A stretch of DNA of 64,000 bases from Gnetum montanum (Eukaryota > Streptophyta > Gnetopsida > Gnetales > Gnetaceae). The first letter of the stretch is position 1, and every line of letters begins with the position of its first letter. Made by a program: the position numbers and the translations under genes. The stretch covers positions 572,764 to 636,763 of the forward strand of contig MNCI01035854.1 of assembly GCA_015680685.1 (NCBI GenBank), written 5' to 3'. The notes under the pieces are model-generated. The model did no database searches. It had not been told where the DNA came from and saw nothing but the letters and a program-made list of their open reading frames with translations. Of the stretch, positions 11,121 to 21,330 are shown piece by piece.

Positions 11121-13176
11121 TGTACTGTCTGAAATCGTCGGTGAGAGGCTGGAATGAACTGACACCAAGAGATCTATGGATCAAACAATAAGAGCCTACC
11201 TTCGCCCGAGGGCAAGTTGGAAATCAACGAAGGCAGAGTGCCTTGAATGGTCCGCACGTGGATCAAACGAGGACTTCCCCGAACGTACGCAATTGCGATG
11301 CATTCGATTATACGTAAAAAAATGCAAAACTGAACATAAACGAATGAAAATGAATGTAAACTGTTTAAATGATAAATAATGAAAACAGGAAAAAATGTGA
11401 ACATGAACAATAATGTAAACTGTAGGAATCTGGGAAATAATGCAAACTGTTTGTATTGATAAACAATTAAAATGTGCACCGGTCAAAATGCAGTTGCGGA
11501 GTGGTCGCAAGGCAGACGTTTAGCCCCGATGGATGAGAACGGATGCTGGGAAGATGCAGGTTTTGGATTTTAGGTGTACGACGTCCAATTCTGTAAGAAG
11601 CCCAGCGTATGAGATTGATGCCCAGATTTTTCAAGTGTGTCAGATTTAGATTTTTTCGAACCTTGATCTAGTGGAAAAACAGGAGATTTATAGGATTTTA
11701 GGCACGAGATTCGGATCTAGGAGAAGATCAGTGGCTGCAGGGTAAGCAAACTTCGGATCGGGTGATAGGTATGTGCGTTGACCGGATACATGAAATGTTA
11801 CAATGTACAGCGTGCAACATGACCAAGATCTCTTACGTTGACGTGTGTAATCCACAGCGTAAGAGCTTGATGCGCTGAAAAATGCAAAATGTACAAAGAA
11901 TGTTAAAGTACAAGAGTGGATCTAGATGTCTGGCCTCCGGATTTGCAAATCTGTGCTATTTTTGCTCTGCCAAGGCCTCAAGCATGCGTGGATCTGGCTC
12001 TAGCATGTCTGCAGTGTGTCCTGGCGTCAGCGTCTAGCGTCCAGCGTCCCAGGGTGTCAACCTGACCATCAACGTGTCCAATGTTTATGATGCATTTTGA
12101 GTCCATTTTTGACCTGTGAGACCCGTTTTTGAAGTGGATCTGCATGCCTGAGGTCCAGAGGGTGCTTCTTGTCAAGTTTGAGCTCATTCGGAGGCTATTT
12201 TGGCCCTATTTTGGTTGATGATGCTGAGCCTTATGCTGCTGGAAGCATGTCGGCGTGACTAACAGCGAGTGACTTGAAAACAGTGCATTTTGAACTCGTT
12301 TTTAACCTGTGAGACCCATTTTCAGAGTGGATCTGCATGCCATGGGTCATGAGGGTCTTGTGTGCCAAATTTGGGCTGATTTGAATGTCGTTTTGGCCCT
12401 ATTTTGGTTGGTGACGTTGAGCCTTATGCTGTTGAAAGCATGTCAACGTGACTAACAGCGAATGACCTGAAAACAGTGCGTTTTGAACCCATTTTTGACC
12501 TGTGAGACCCATTTTCAGAGTGGATCTACATGTCATGGGTCATGAGGGTTCTATGTGCCAAATTTAGGCTAATTTGGATGTCTTTTTGACCCTATTTTGG
12601 TTGGTGACGCTGAGCCTTACGCTGCTGGAAGCATGTCAGCGTGACTAACAGCGAATGACCTGAAAACAGTGCGTTTTGAACCCATTTTTGACCTGTGAGA
12701 CCCGTTTTCAGAGTGGATCTGCATGTCATGGGTCATGAGGGTTCTATGCGCCAAATTTGGGCTGATTTGGATGTCGTTTTGGCCTTGTTTTGGTTGGTGA
12801 CGCTGATCCTTACGCTGTGCAACGTCTGAAAAGTAACTCCAACATCACCAAGTCAAAGTGGCACATTTGAGGCCCAAATCTTGATTTTCTGGAGGGTGGG
12901 AGCTGCTGGGGACATTGGTGAAGGTCATGGGGGGTCCTTGTGCTCGATTTTGGCTTGTTTTGACTCAGTTTCGGGGCTCCAAAAGTTGGTGACGCTGATC
13001 CTTACGCTGTGCAACGTCTGTGGGCCCCAAGGGATCTTGCCTGTTGAATCATGAACCATCGGGGGCTGTTTCTGAGGCCTCCAAGTTTGGTCATGCTGTA
13101 CTTATGCATGGGCAACTGCATGACTTAACTTGAATCTTGTCTAAAAGTGCTAGGCCAAAATTTTGTGGTGTTTTCA
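11121..13176 (-). repeat. 5' LTR of element X
   Basis: 2056 bp, direct copy of 3023-5071. On the minus strand it starts TGAAAACACC and ends CAGTACA. Candidate TATA box TATAAAT on the minus strand at 11686-11692. It contains the intact four-unit 193-bp array and is expected to be the active promoter of the element. Confidence 0.85.
12095..12800. repeat. 193-bp tandem repeats inside the right LTR of X
   Basis: Four units with landmarks at 12095, 12288, 12481 and 12674, exactly 193 bp apart. Same content as the left-LTR array. Confidence 0.85.
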
Positions 13177-13181
13177 GAAGG
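13177..13181. repeat. Target site duplication GAAGG, right
   Basis: Second copy of the 5-bp duplication flanking element X; see 3018-3022. Confidence 0.85.
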
Positions 13182-13585
13182 TAATAAATGCATAAATAAA
13201 TCATTAATCTATTCCAAGTGCTACAAGAGTTGATCAAAAGGCTTGTGTTTATTACCGTACACACTAGTGTGGTTCAGGTACAACAGTGCTTGAATAAAGA
13301 TCCATACACTTTCTGACTCTTGCTGCGGGCACTTAGAGAAATATTCTAACTCTCAAATGGAAAAACTACAAGAGCTCTACTACTACTATGACTTGATGCC
13401 CATAAACACGGTTGTGAGCTCGTTTTTATAGTTTTTTTTATAGAATTACGTTGACAAGGCCTCATAGACGTAGCAAATGCTACGTAGACATAGCCTCGTC
13501 GACAGGGCAACACAACATAAACGGGATCCCATCGATGAGGCTGCGTCAATGGGGACCCGTCGACACGACAGTTTGATGCTCATCA
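13182..13585 (-). repeat. LTR1, right part
   Basis: Continues LTR1 after element X. It carries the family tract GAATAAAGATCCATACACTT, a TATA box on the minus strand at 13423-13430 (TATAAAAA), and a U3 rich in ACGT-type words (GTCGACGAGG, CTACGT, TTGACGCAG). It ends with TCATCA at 13580-13585, giving the expected TGATGA...TCATCA termini. Confidence 0.8.
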
Positions 13586-13603
13586 CACACGTAGCTAACC
13601 AAA

Positions 13604-13622
13604 GTCCTCGGTAACGACACCA
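13604..13622 (-). other. Primer binding site next to LTR2 (tRNA-Asp type)
   Basis: The minus strand reads TGGTGTCGTTACCGAGGAC, a tRNA-Asp PBS with transitions. Only 18 bp separate it from the end of LTR1, so almost nothing is left of LTR2's own internal region. Confidence 0.7.
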
Positions 13623-13623
13623 A

Positions 13624-14419
13624 TGATGAGTAGCAAGTATACCGTACACCCTATCATACAAATCACTAGTGCTCACTAACCAATCCAATCAAATTTTGTA
13701 GACTTTAGTTCTCTAAGAACACCGGGTCTAGGAGATGAATCTACAAATTATGATCATTGTCTTCTCAATTCCATTTATGAGATGCAAGTGTATGGTTAAG
13801 TGTAACTGAGGCATCTGATTTTTATCATTTTATCTTTAATCGTTTCAATCGCCTAAGTGCTAGAAAATAGAGTAATGAATGTTTAATTAATCTAATAACT
13901 ATCACTTAACAAATCCTAACATAAGCATTCGTTTCCACTTTCCGTACACATCCTAAACATGTTGCAATGCTACTAGGTTACCAAGTGTTAACGTATGCTT
14001 AAAGTGGTTATACTTATGTTCGTTATTTATTCAACATTAATTACTTGATTAGAATTCATTAAAGTAAAGTGTATGGATAATAAATGCATAAGGAAAACAT
14101 TAATCTATTCCAAGTGCTACAAGCTTTGATCAGAAAGGCTCGCCTTTATTGCCATTCACACTGAGGTGCTCAAGTACATTAAAAGATCCATACACTTCTT
14201 TGACTCCTACTGTGGACTCAAAAAATATTCTAACTTTCAAAAGGAAAAACTGCAAGAGCTTTGCTACAACTAATGGAAAGATGCCATAAATGTGGTGCGT
14301 AGGCGGACATTTATAGGCATGCCACATCAACGAGTACACATCAACATAGCAAATCCTACGTCAACGGGATCACATTGATGGGGTTGTGTCAACGCGGCCC
14401 AACGACTCACACTTCATCA
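13624..14419 (-). repeat. LTR2 of a Gypsy element
   Basis: 796 bp with TGATGAG...TCATCA ends, similar throughout to LTR1. TATA box on the minus strand at 14309-14315 (TATAAAT). The U3 contains CGTTGACGTAGG and CGTTGATG words. Its internal region is missing apart from the PBS, because LTR1 lies immediately to the left. Confidence 0.8.
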
Positions 14420-17408
14420 ATTAACAATGAAAAGGAAAAAGCCTCTAATAGTGTAACTAATTCATTCATTATTAACACCTATAAGGTACAATATTAATAT
14501 ATTTTTGTTTTGGAGGCTCAAAGATGGGAAGCTTTTAGCTTTCGTTTCTATTTGTTCTTGATCTCTAATTGATGTATTATTTTGCCTGTAGAGAGAGTTT
14601 GCTCATTCTCTTTACAAGAAACCCTTTAGTAAGAAATGAAAATGTGTGAGGGTGTTTATAAATAAGGGTAAGGCCTTATCCTTTTCCTACCCCAAATAGG
14701 AGGTTTTCAGAATTGGTTGTAAGGATGAAAACTGAAAATCCATCTCCAAAAAACCGTTGGGCTTTTTTTTAGACTTTCTATTCAATGATCTTATGTACTC
14801 TGAATTTTTTAAATATTATTATTTATTTTTTGGGGTCTAACATGGCCCATGCAAAGGAAATCCATATTTATTTGCAAGAAACTATTTCAATTAACGTATC
14901 AAAACTAATGTTTGATAAGTAGGCTATAACAAAAGAGTATAGATTATCTATAACAAAAGAGTATAGATTATCAATGTAAGGTTAACACGACACAACAAAG
15001 TAAATGTTGGTATTAAGCTGCAGAATAGAAAAATACAAAGCCTTGTATCAATGTTACGGATTGATAAAATGCTTGAAATTTCCGTTGTGATGAAATGGTT
15101 AAGGTGAAATATAAAAACATTTTTGCTGAAGAACTTTAAGTAAAACTCTTTAGTTAAAACAACATACCCACTAACAAAAAGTTTTCTACGTGGAAAACGG
15201 ATCTGCACTTTGAGAACTCAAAAACAGTGAACATTGTGTAAGGTGAAAAAGGATCCGGACTGCTACCAAAAGTCGTGTTAAGCTAGAAGCGAACCTCATC
15301 TGGCTTATTCATTAATTTTTTTAAAAAAGAAACGCTACTACATCACAGATGTTTGTATAAAAATTCAGTGAAAACACTAATACACAATTGTATTTTTTGT
15401 TCACTTTGATTTATTTCCGGGCATGAGCGGATGTTAAATTTGAAAGATTAGTCCAGACTCCACTTTTAGATGCTGCCTGCCCTGAAAACTATGCTCTGTA
15501 AAGCCGAAAAGAAAATGTATAACCTTTGATGGCTCCTGATTCTTATATTGGGTGGAATGCTGCTGAATCATTGCGAACGGGAGAAGCTTTCATGCAAGGA
15601 TTTTTGGTTCTGAGATCTCAGACCGATCTTCTATCCAAACGAGTATGTTAATTTTTGTCCCGTTTCTGCACTTGTGTTTTACAGTTTTTCCCCGGTTTCT
15701 GCGAATTGTAAAAAGCCTCCCCAAAAGACAGCGCTCACAAACAGAAATCCGAATTCATTTCAGTAGAATTACCAGATCTAATAAGCAAAGAGAGAATTTG
15801 TTAGTCATTTGTGAAACATGTCATCTATATGAAAACATGTATTCGGGATTGTTTTGATAATTCCGGAGCGCAAAATTTTTTATGGCATTGGTGTATTAGG
15901 ATTGATAGATTACGTGAACTTACTGTTTAAGCAATTGCTTTGATCAACAAGAGAGTTCCGTTGTATTATTGGTAACCAATTTTACTCGTCCCGTATAATC
16001 ATATTTTACGGCCAGTCGAACGCTGTTTCGAATGATTTTGTCGAAAAAGAGAGTCTTAGCACATGCTACGGCAGTTTGTAAGTTGAAAATTGAACGTGAA
16101 GTTCCAGGTGTTTATTAGAAGAGCATCCGATTGAGCTTATTAGGGTTTTCATGCGGAAACCTGAAAATTTTTTCTTTTATAAGCAATTCGAAAATTCAGA
16201 GGAAGTGCATTTAAAAAATTCTTGAAGAAATTTCAGTCTAGTTTAAATTTTAATTTGATGATAGTTGGATCCTTGATTGTATTACTGAGGAAGTTTTTTA
16301 AAGAAAAAAAATTGTTAACTAGTTTAGAGTCTTGATTTAAATATATGTAGCTGGCCTTCTGTTACAAATTCAACCTTTTTAGACTGGCAAGAATGTTCAA
16401 AAGTACATTTGAATAAACTAATTCGTGATTCTTCACTGTAGGAAGCAGAGTTTATAAAACTAAATTCAATGTATATATTTCATTAGTTGAAGTACAAATG
16501 CGTTACTAATTTCATTAAATAACTCTTTCAAATTTCTAACAATGAAACATAGTTTAAAATTATAGAAAAATTTCAGAATCAGTTTGAAGCAAACCGCAAT
16601 TCCAAATATTGTCATTTAAAAAGTCCATTAACTTCTGGAATTCTGGCAACGGTGATTGTAAATGCCGTGTGCAGTTGGTGACATTTTTTTTTATTTAATG
16701 GGAGAGGTGGTCGGGAAACGCTCATTTTTATTAAAGTTTCTATGTTGGGCTGTTTCACAATTGCCAATTGCATTGAACAATTAGGATTGGTTGAGTTTGC
16801 ATGGAATGCTTGAAATTTGCTGATGGAGGAGCATCCAACATTGAGTTTAGAAGAATTTGATGTAGCTTTCTAACCAGGAACAGGAGGAGGATTAATTCCA
16901 CAGCAGTTTGAATAAGAACGGAAGCAATGATACCATATGCAGTAGGCACTATAATACCACCATTCCAATGCTAAAGATCACAAGATGCAATTTATTATTT
17001 CGGACAACTTTTCTCCCAACCTATATGGAATTATTTCTCCCTGTTTTACCCACCAACATCTACTCTTTCTCAACATAATGGAAGATCTGCAGAAGTGCCT
17101 TTTTTTTAGTTGTCAAATCATTTTCATGTAATGTGCATGACTTAAAATATATATATATTTAAATTATTTTACTGAAATATTGCAGTATTTACATATAATT
17201 TTTTGGGATTGTGAGTTCAAATCACTGTCTCTGATTTATATGTAGCTCGACCCAAGGAAGTTTGTCCTAGTATTGCAGCTTTTGAAGAGTAGACTAAGTA
17301 TGTAAAATAGGATTGGAGGAATTGCTGCTGATTAATGCATTAGATTCCATTTTTGTGTAGGACAGACCTTTAAGGTTTATCAGCTAGAGGGTGAGCTGCA
17401 GCCTTGCA
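14420..17408 (+). other. Intergenic region and presumed USE1 promoter and 5' UTR
   Basis: No protein is recognised. 14924-14971 holds a 24-bp tandem duplication. A possible leader exon ends at 15642 (ACGA before GTATGT), and a possible acceptor TTTTGTGTAG ends at 17360, which would splice an untranslated exon to the USE1 start. This gene model is an inference. 16400-17300 is AT-rich with nothing identifiable. Confidence 0.35.
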
Positions 17409-18146
17409 ATGGGATTGAGCAAGACAGAAATCAACCTTAAACGGCTACTTGCTGCTGCTCCTCAGCAAGACAATTCCACAAAGCTTATGCATTATGTTGC
17501 AACATTGCGGGACCAATTAGCACAACTTACTGGAGAGAATACACCAGAAGGTTTACCAAGTATATCAATATCAAAAGCCAAGGAATATGCAGAAAAAATT
17601 GAAGCTATTGCAGCAAGAATACCTTCTGACCACCTATCAGAAAAATTCCAGCACTCAAGTTCTTCAGAGGATGATGACGTTCATAAACCTATAGAAGAAG
17701 AACATAAAGCAAGTGCAAAGATGGTGCCTGAATTAAGGAAAAGAAATATATCAAGTAACAAGCAACATGATCTTCCACAAAGTGTGCCTAAAAGCAAGGA
17801 CACGTCAATAAAGCAGGACACGTCAATAAAGCTGGACACTGCTGCCCATTTGCATATTGAAAAGCACAGGAAACTTCAGGAAGATTTAACAGATGAAATG
17901 GTGGATCTGGCTCAGCAGCTAAAAAACACAAGCCTCATGATGAACAAGTCATTGCTTGAATCAGAGAAGATTCTCGATTCAACGGAGGAGGCCATTGAAA
18001 AAAGTCTAGCAACTACTAATCGTGTAAATACTCAGGCTGGTGAGGTTTATTCACAAAGTTCTCACACTAGCTGCTTTACCTGGCTGGTCCTGTTTGCCAT
18101 GACTTGCATTTTTGTATTTGTCGTTATGCTAATCCGTGTTACTTAG
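17409..18146 (+). CDS. USE1: USE1-like ER SNARE protein
   Basis: A 245-residue protein expected to act as a tail-anchored SNARE in fusion of Golgi-derived COPI vesicles with the ER, together with Sec20, Sec22 and Ufe1/SYP81-type partners. The ATG at 17409 gives MGLSKTEINLKRLLAAAPQQ, the N-terminus typical of plant USE1 proteins; the in-frame GTG upstream is not needed. LMHYVATLRDQL and TPEGLP are family signatures. Residues about 155-215 form the heptad-rich SNARE coiled coil (DEMVDLAQQLKNTSLMMNKS onward). Residues about 221-243 are one hydrophobic C-terminal anchor (WLVLFAMTCIFVFVVMLI) with two to three residues on the luminal side. The length is normal for the family. The reading frame has no intron. 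An 18-bp in-frame duplication (17798-17833) repeats DTSIKQ/DTSIKL in the linker. It is convergent with the HOS15 gene 3.2 kb away. Confidence 0.9.
   Translation: MGLSKTEINLKRLLAAAPQQDNSTKLMHYVATLRDQLAQLTGENTPEGLPSISISKAKEYAEKIEAIAARIPSDHLSEKFQHSSSSEDDDVHKPIEEEHKASAKMVPELRKRNISSNKQHDLPQSVPKSKDTSIKQDTSIKLDTAAHLHIEKHRKLQEDLTDEMVDLAQQLKNTSLMMNKSLLESEKILDSTEEAIEKSLATTNRVNTQAGEVYSQSSHTSCFTWLVLFAMTCIFVFVVMLIRVT
17798..17833 (+). repeat. In-frame 18-bp duplication in USE1
   Basis: Two copies of GGACACGTCAATAAAGCA/T plus a partial third (GGACAC). It adds six residues to the variable linker before the SNARE motif and does not disturb the frame. Confidence 0.9.
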
Positions 18147-18840
18147 ACTAAAGACAATGCCTATATTTTAGCAATTTGTTATTTTTGTTCATTCTCTCTG
18201 TTAATGGTTTTAAACTGGCCACAAAACATAAATATCTGTGATCCTAGCAGATGATCAGATTAATTAAATTTGTGACATTTTTCTTTTAAAAAGAAGAGCT
18301 CGTGAGAGTCTGAAGTTGTGAGACAGTATTTTAGACTCGAACACAAACACGTCCCCTTAGGAAACACTTAAAGACTGTTACTAGAATTTTTTATAAGAAT
18401 TTTAACTGGCATGGTTTTCATGTGCCCTTTTTTGCAGGCATTTTTGGTAAAGATTTTCTCTTGCACCATCTTAACCTAATGTTTTATTTAACATTACGTT
18501 TCATCATGCTTCATGTGAATATTTAAAATCCTGAATTTGAGATTTTCTATGCACGCAGATATTTAACAGATATCCTAGATGTTAAGCTTATGTGTATTCT
18601 TTGAGTTTGTTTGATGTTCCATTTGCACGGTTATTTTATAACAATAACAGCAGCATGCTCAGAAGACTTTGGCTATTTTTATTTTCTATGAGATGAATGT
18701 ACTGTATGTTAAATAGATCATTTTCTCATTAAATCTTCAATCGATACAAATTTTTCAATTTTATAAATATTTTCTCATATAATCAATACTGAAATAGAAG
18801 CAATCTAATACCTAGTAGGGATCTCTCTTAACTTTTTAAT

Positions 18841-18960
18841 AAGAATTATAGTTAATTAATATCATGCATTATAAAATAGAAAAATTATGTCCATATTAAT
18901 AAGAATTATAGTTAATTAATATCATGCATTATAAAATAGAAAAATTATGTCCATATTAAA
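18841..18960. repeat. 60-bp tandem duplication
   Basis: 18841-18900 and 18901-18960 differ only at the last base. AT-rich, non-coding. Confidence 0.95.
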
Positions 18961-19783
18961 GAATAGTGGGAAAGTACAAGCCAATATGGTGTATAGGCTC
19001 CAAGATGTTGGAATATGATTTGAAATATTTTGGTGGGAATGCATTTTGTGTAGATGTTGAGCAAAAAGATTTATGGTAAAGTACACTTCTAAAATTTGGA
19101 AACAAACACCTTTAAAGTTTAAATTTGAAAAGAATGAAAAAACAATAAAACTTGGTAGTTCATACAAGAATGCAATGGTCTACTTTTGTATAACTACATG
19201 AAATGAAATAATTTTTTTTGGAATACAAAAAGGAGAATTTGCATATTTTTTCACTATCAACAAATTTGTGAATTCACACTTTATGGTTCTTTTTTTTTTT
19301 TTGTTGACGATTTTGATTTTGATTTGTATATGTTTAAAAATGATCTCCATTTCCTTCTATCATGTTTTGCATTTGTAGATTATTGTTGATTTATTGTTTT
19401 ATTACCAATGAAAAGAAATCATCCTTATGTTACAAATTTATTGTATTTTCTCTATATGTTTCTTTGTTATGAGAAAAACAATATTGCTATAATGTTATGC
19501 ATGTAGATCAGGCTCAAGCTTGCTTGCATCTTTGAAACAACCTGTAATTCTTATCACAAACACAATAGTATTATTTATATAGCCATGTCACATTATTAGA
19601 GTTTGCATTACATGTTAGAGAACTCTAATTTACTAGGATCATTTTAAACAAAAGATACACAATTCATAAATATATTCTTCATGAAAATCATTATTCACTC
19701 TTCGACATGCATTTAATCTTTTCATAGATTCTATTTCTTATAGCAAGTATGACTCAATAGTTATGACTCATCATAGAGTCACT

Positions 19784-19954
19784 ATAAGGTGTTAACCTAA
19801 TGGTAAAACTCTTGATTTGAAATCTCCAAGTCATAGTTTTAACTCTAGTGGACAATGCTAAATTGTAAAGTTCTAATTAGACATGATATATTGAGATGTA
19901 CTTATAATACAATTATTTCATGTTGAGATGTACTTATAATACAATTATTTCATG
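19784..19954 (+). mobile_element. tRNA-derived SINE relic
   Basis: AAGGTGTTAACCTAATGGTAAAAC resembles a tRNA A box. About 50 bp later a decayed B box (AGTTTTAACTC) follows, then a 3' body ending TTGAGATGTACTTATAATAC. The arrangement matches the copy at 33744, which retains a better B box. The 32-bp 3' end is duplicated in tandem (19891-19922, 19923-19954). Confidence 0.6.
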
Positions 19955-20216
19955 TTGGTTTCACAATCTTATTCTATTGATGTTTTATTTTCACAATCAT
20001 TTACATGTGCATTATCATCAAATATAGTGTGAAAACCCCTTCGTAAACTTCAAATCATGAAAATTTCCAATTTGGTTATTCTAAACTCCATTTTCATCAC
20101 ACTTAGCTTACTTTGTGGATAAGTTTTACTGTTCCATTTACAATTGAGTTTAATAAAATATATCATAAGGATGCAAGTAGAGAGGAAGCTCCACTAACAT
20201 GACAATGACTCAACTA

Positions 20217-20362
20217 GTACCAATGTGAGTTGTTATTAAAAAACCAATGATTCTATACTACTTCATTAGGTTCATATTCTCATATACATGTACCAATGTG
20301 AGTTGTTATTAAAAAACCAATGATTCTATACTACTTCATTAGGTTCATATTCTCATATACAT
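20217..20362. repeat. 73-bp tandem duplication
   Basis: Two essentially identical 73-bp units beginning GTACCAATGTGAGTTG at 20217 and 20290. Confidence 0.95.
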
Positions 20363-20419
20363 GGGAATGTATAATTAAATGCAAAATCATTTCATATACA
20401 TGTAATTTCTTCTAATCTA

Positions 20420-20498
20420 TAACTCGATGTTTCCTAGTGCAATTGAACCTATGTCCTGGAAATACCAAACCAAAGCTCTTACCACTAAGCCAACACCT
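20420..20498 (-). mobile_element. tRNA-derived SINE or tRNA relic
   Basis: On the minus strand: GGCTTAGTGGTAAGAGC (A-box-like) and, 30 bp on, GGTTCAATTGC (B-box-like). No cloverleaf can be drawn, so it is a pol III promoter relic rather than a functional tRNA. Confidence 0.55.
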
Positions 20499-21330
20499 CA
20501 TTTTTAAAGTAAACCATTTAACAAGTGCTCTTAAAAACACTTTTATCATCCAATATTTTCATTTCCAAGTAATCCACGCACCCAAATGTTTATTTTCATC
20601 CCCAAACTGGTGCAAGTAATTTTCTTGCCAACATCCACCTTCACTACCACAAGCCTGTGAAAATGGACAGTGCAATAATTTGGTCCAAGTCCTTCACATG
20701 GCAAAAAAGTTGCATCCAAAAGCAAATTGCAAATTGCAAAATCATAATTTAGAAACAGATCATCTTAACCTTATCCCAACAATAATTTAGAAACACGTAA
20801 TTTTAAATGTCAATAAAAAGGCTTTCCTTCGATGGAGGATCACTGCAGCGTGCTCCAAAACACAAAATTTAGGGAATTCATCACAGATTTTCAGTACATA
20901 TCGTCATCACTATAGAGGTCTTGTTTGCTTGTTAAAAGTTCAGTTCTCTACTAAAAGCAAATCGGTTGAACTTGTTCCCGTTCCAAAATCCATTATGATG
21001 TGTATTACATCAGAATAAAAAATGTCACAACATTTTTCTGTTATGAGCGTCCGCAAGATTGTCAATACTATTGGTTAGTCATATTGTCATATATTTACAT
21101 CAAGTTTGCACTCTGCAGTCCTCAGTATGTTACACATTTCCCAATTTATACACTAACCGCGAAAAGGAAAAACTAGGACAGGAAATACTACATGGATCTC
21201 AAAATATTTTCATGCTTTCTGGAAAATCTGGAAACCTGACGATTCCAAAATTTGACACTATACTAGGAAAAGAGATTCTAAACTCCACTTCCACAGGGAT
21301 CATATTCTAAATCCTCGGCACGTCGATGTA

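Larger units (their letters stand above)
3023..13176 (-). mobile_element. Complete non-autonomous gag-protease LTR retrotransposon (element X)
   Basis: A 10,154-bp element in minus orientation with two long LTRs (3023-5071 and 11121-13176), TG...CA termini (TGAAAACACC to GGTACA or AGTACA) and a 5-bp target duplication GAAGG. It is nested inside LTR1 of element A. The internal region codes only for Gag and an aspartic protease (10328-6924). No reverse transcriptase, RNase H or integrase motif is readable between the protease and the 3' LTR. This is the architecture of TR-GAG-like or large non-autonomous Gypsy derivatives, which must borrow polymerase from partners. The LTRs differ mostly by transitions and a 7-bp indel, so the insertion is old but younger than its host. 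No PBS matching a tRNA I recognise lies next to the 5' LTR. Confidence 0.85.
18147..21330. other. Intergenic region between USE1 and HOS15
   Basis: 3' flanks of two convergent genes. No coding potential is recognised. It contains three exact or near-exact tandem duplications (18841, 19891, 20217) and two SINE relics, listed separately. The HOS15 3' UTR must lie at its right edge, but no strong polyadenylation signal stands out. Confidence 0.6.

Noticed and set aside
20420-20498. Possible functional tRNA on the minus strand
   Set aside because: A and B boxes are present but no cloverleaf or CCA-side pairing; better explained as a SINE or tRNA relic.
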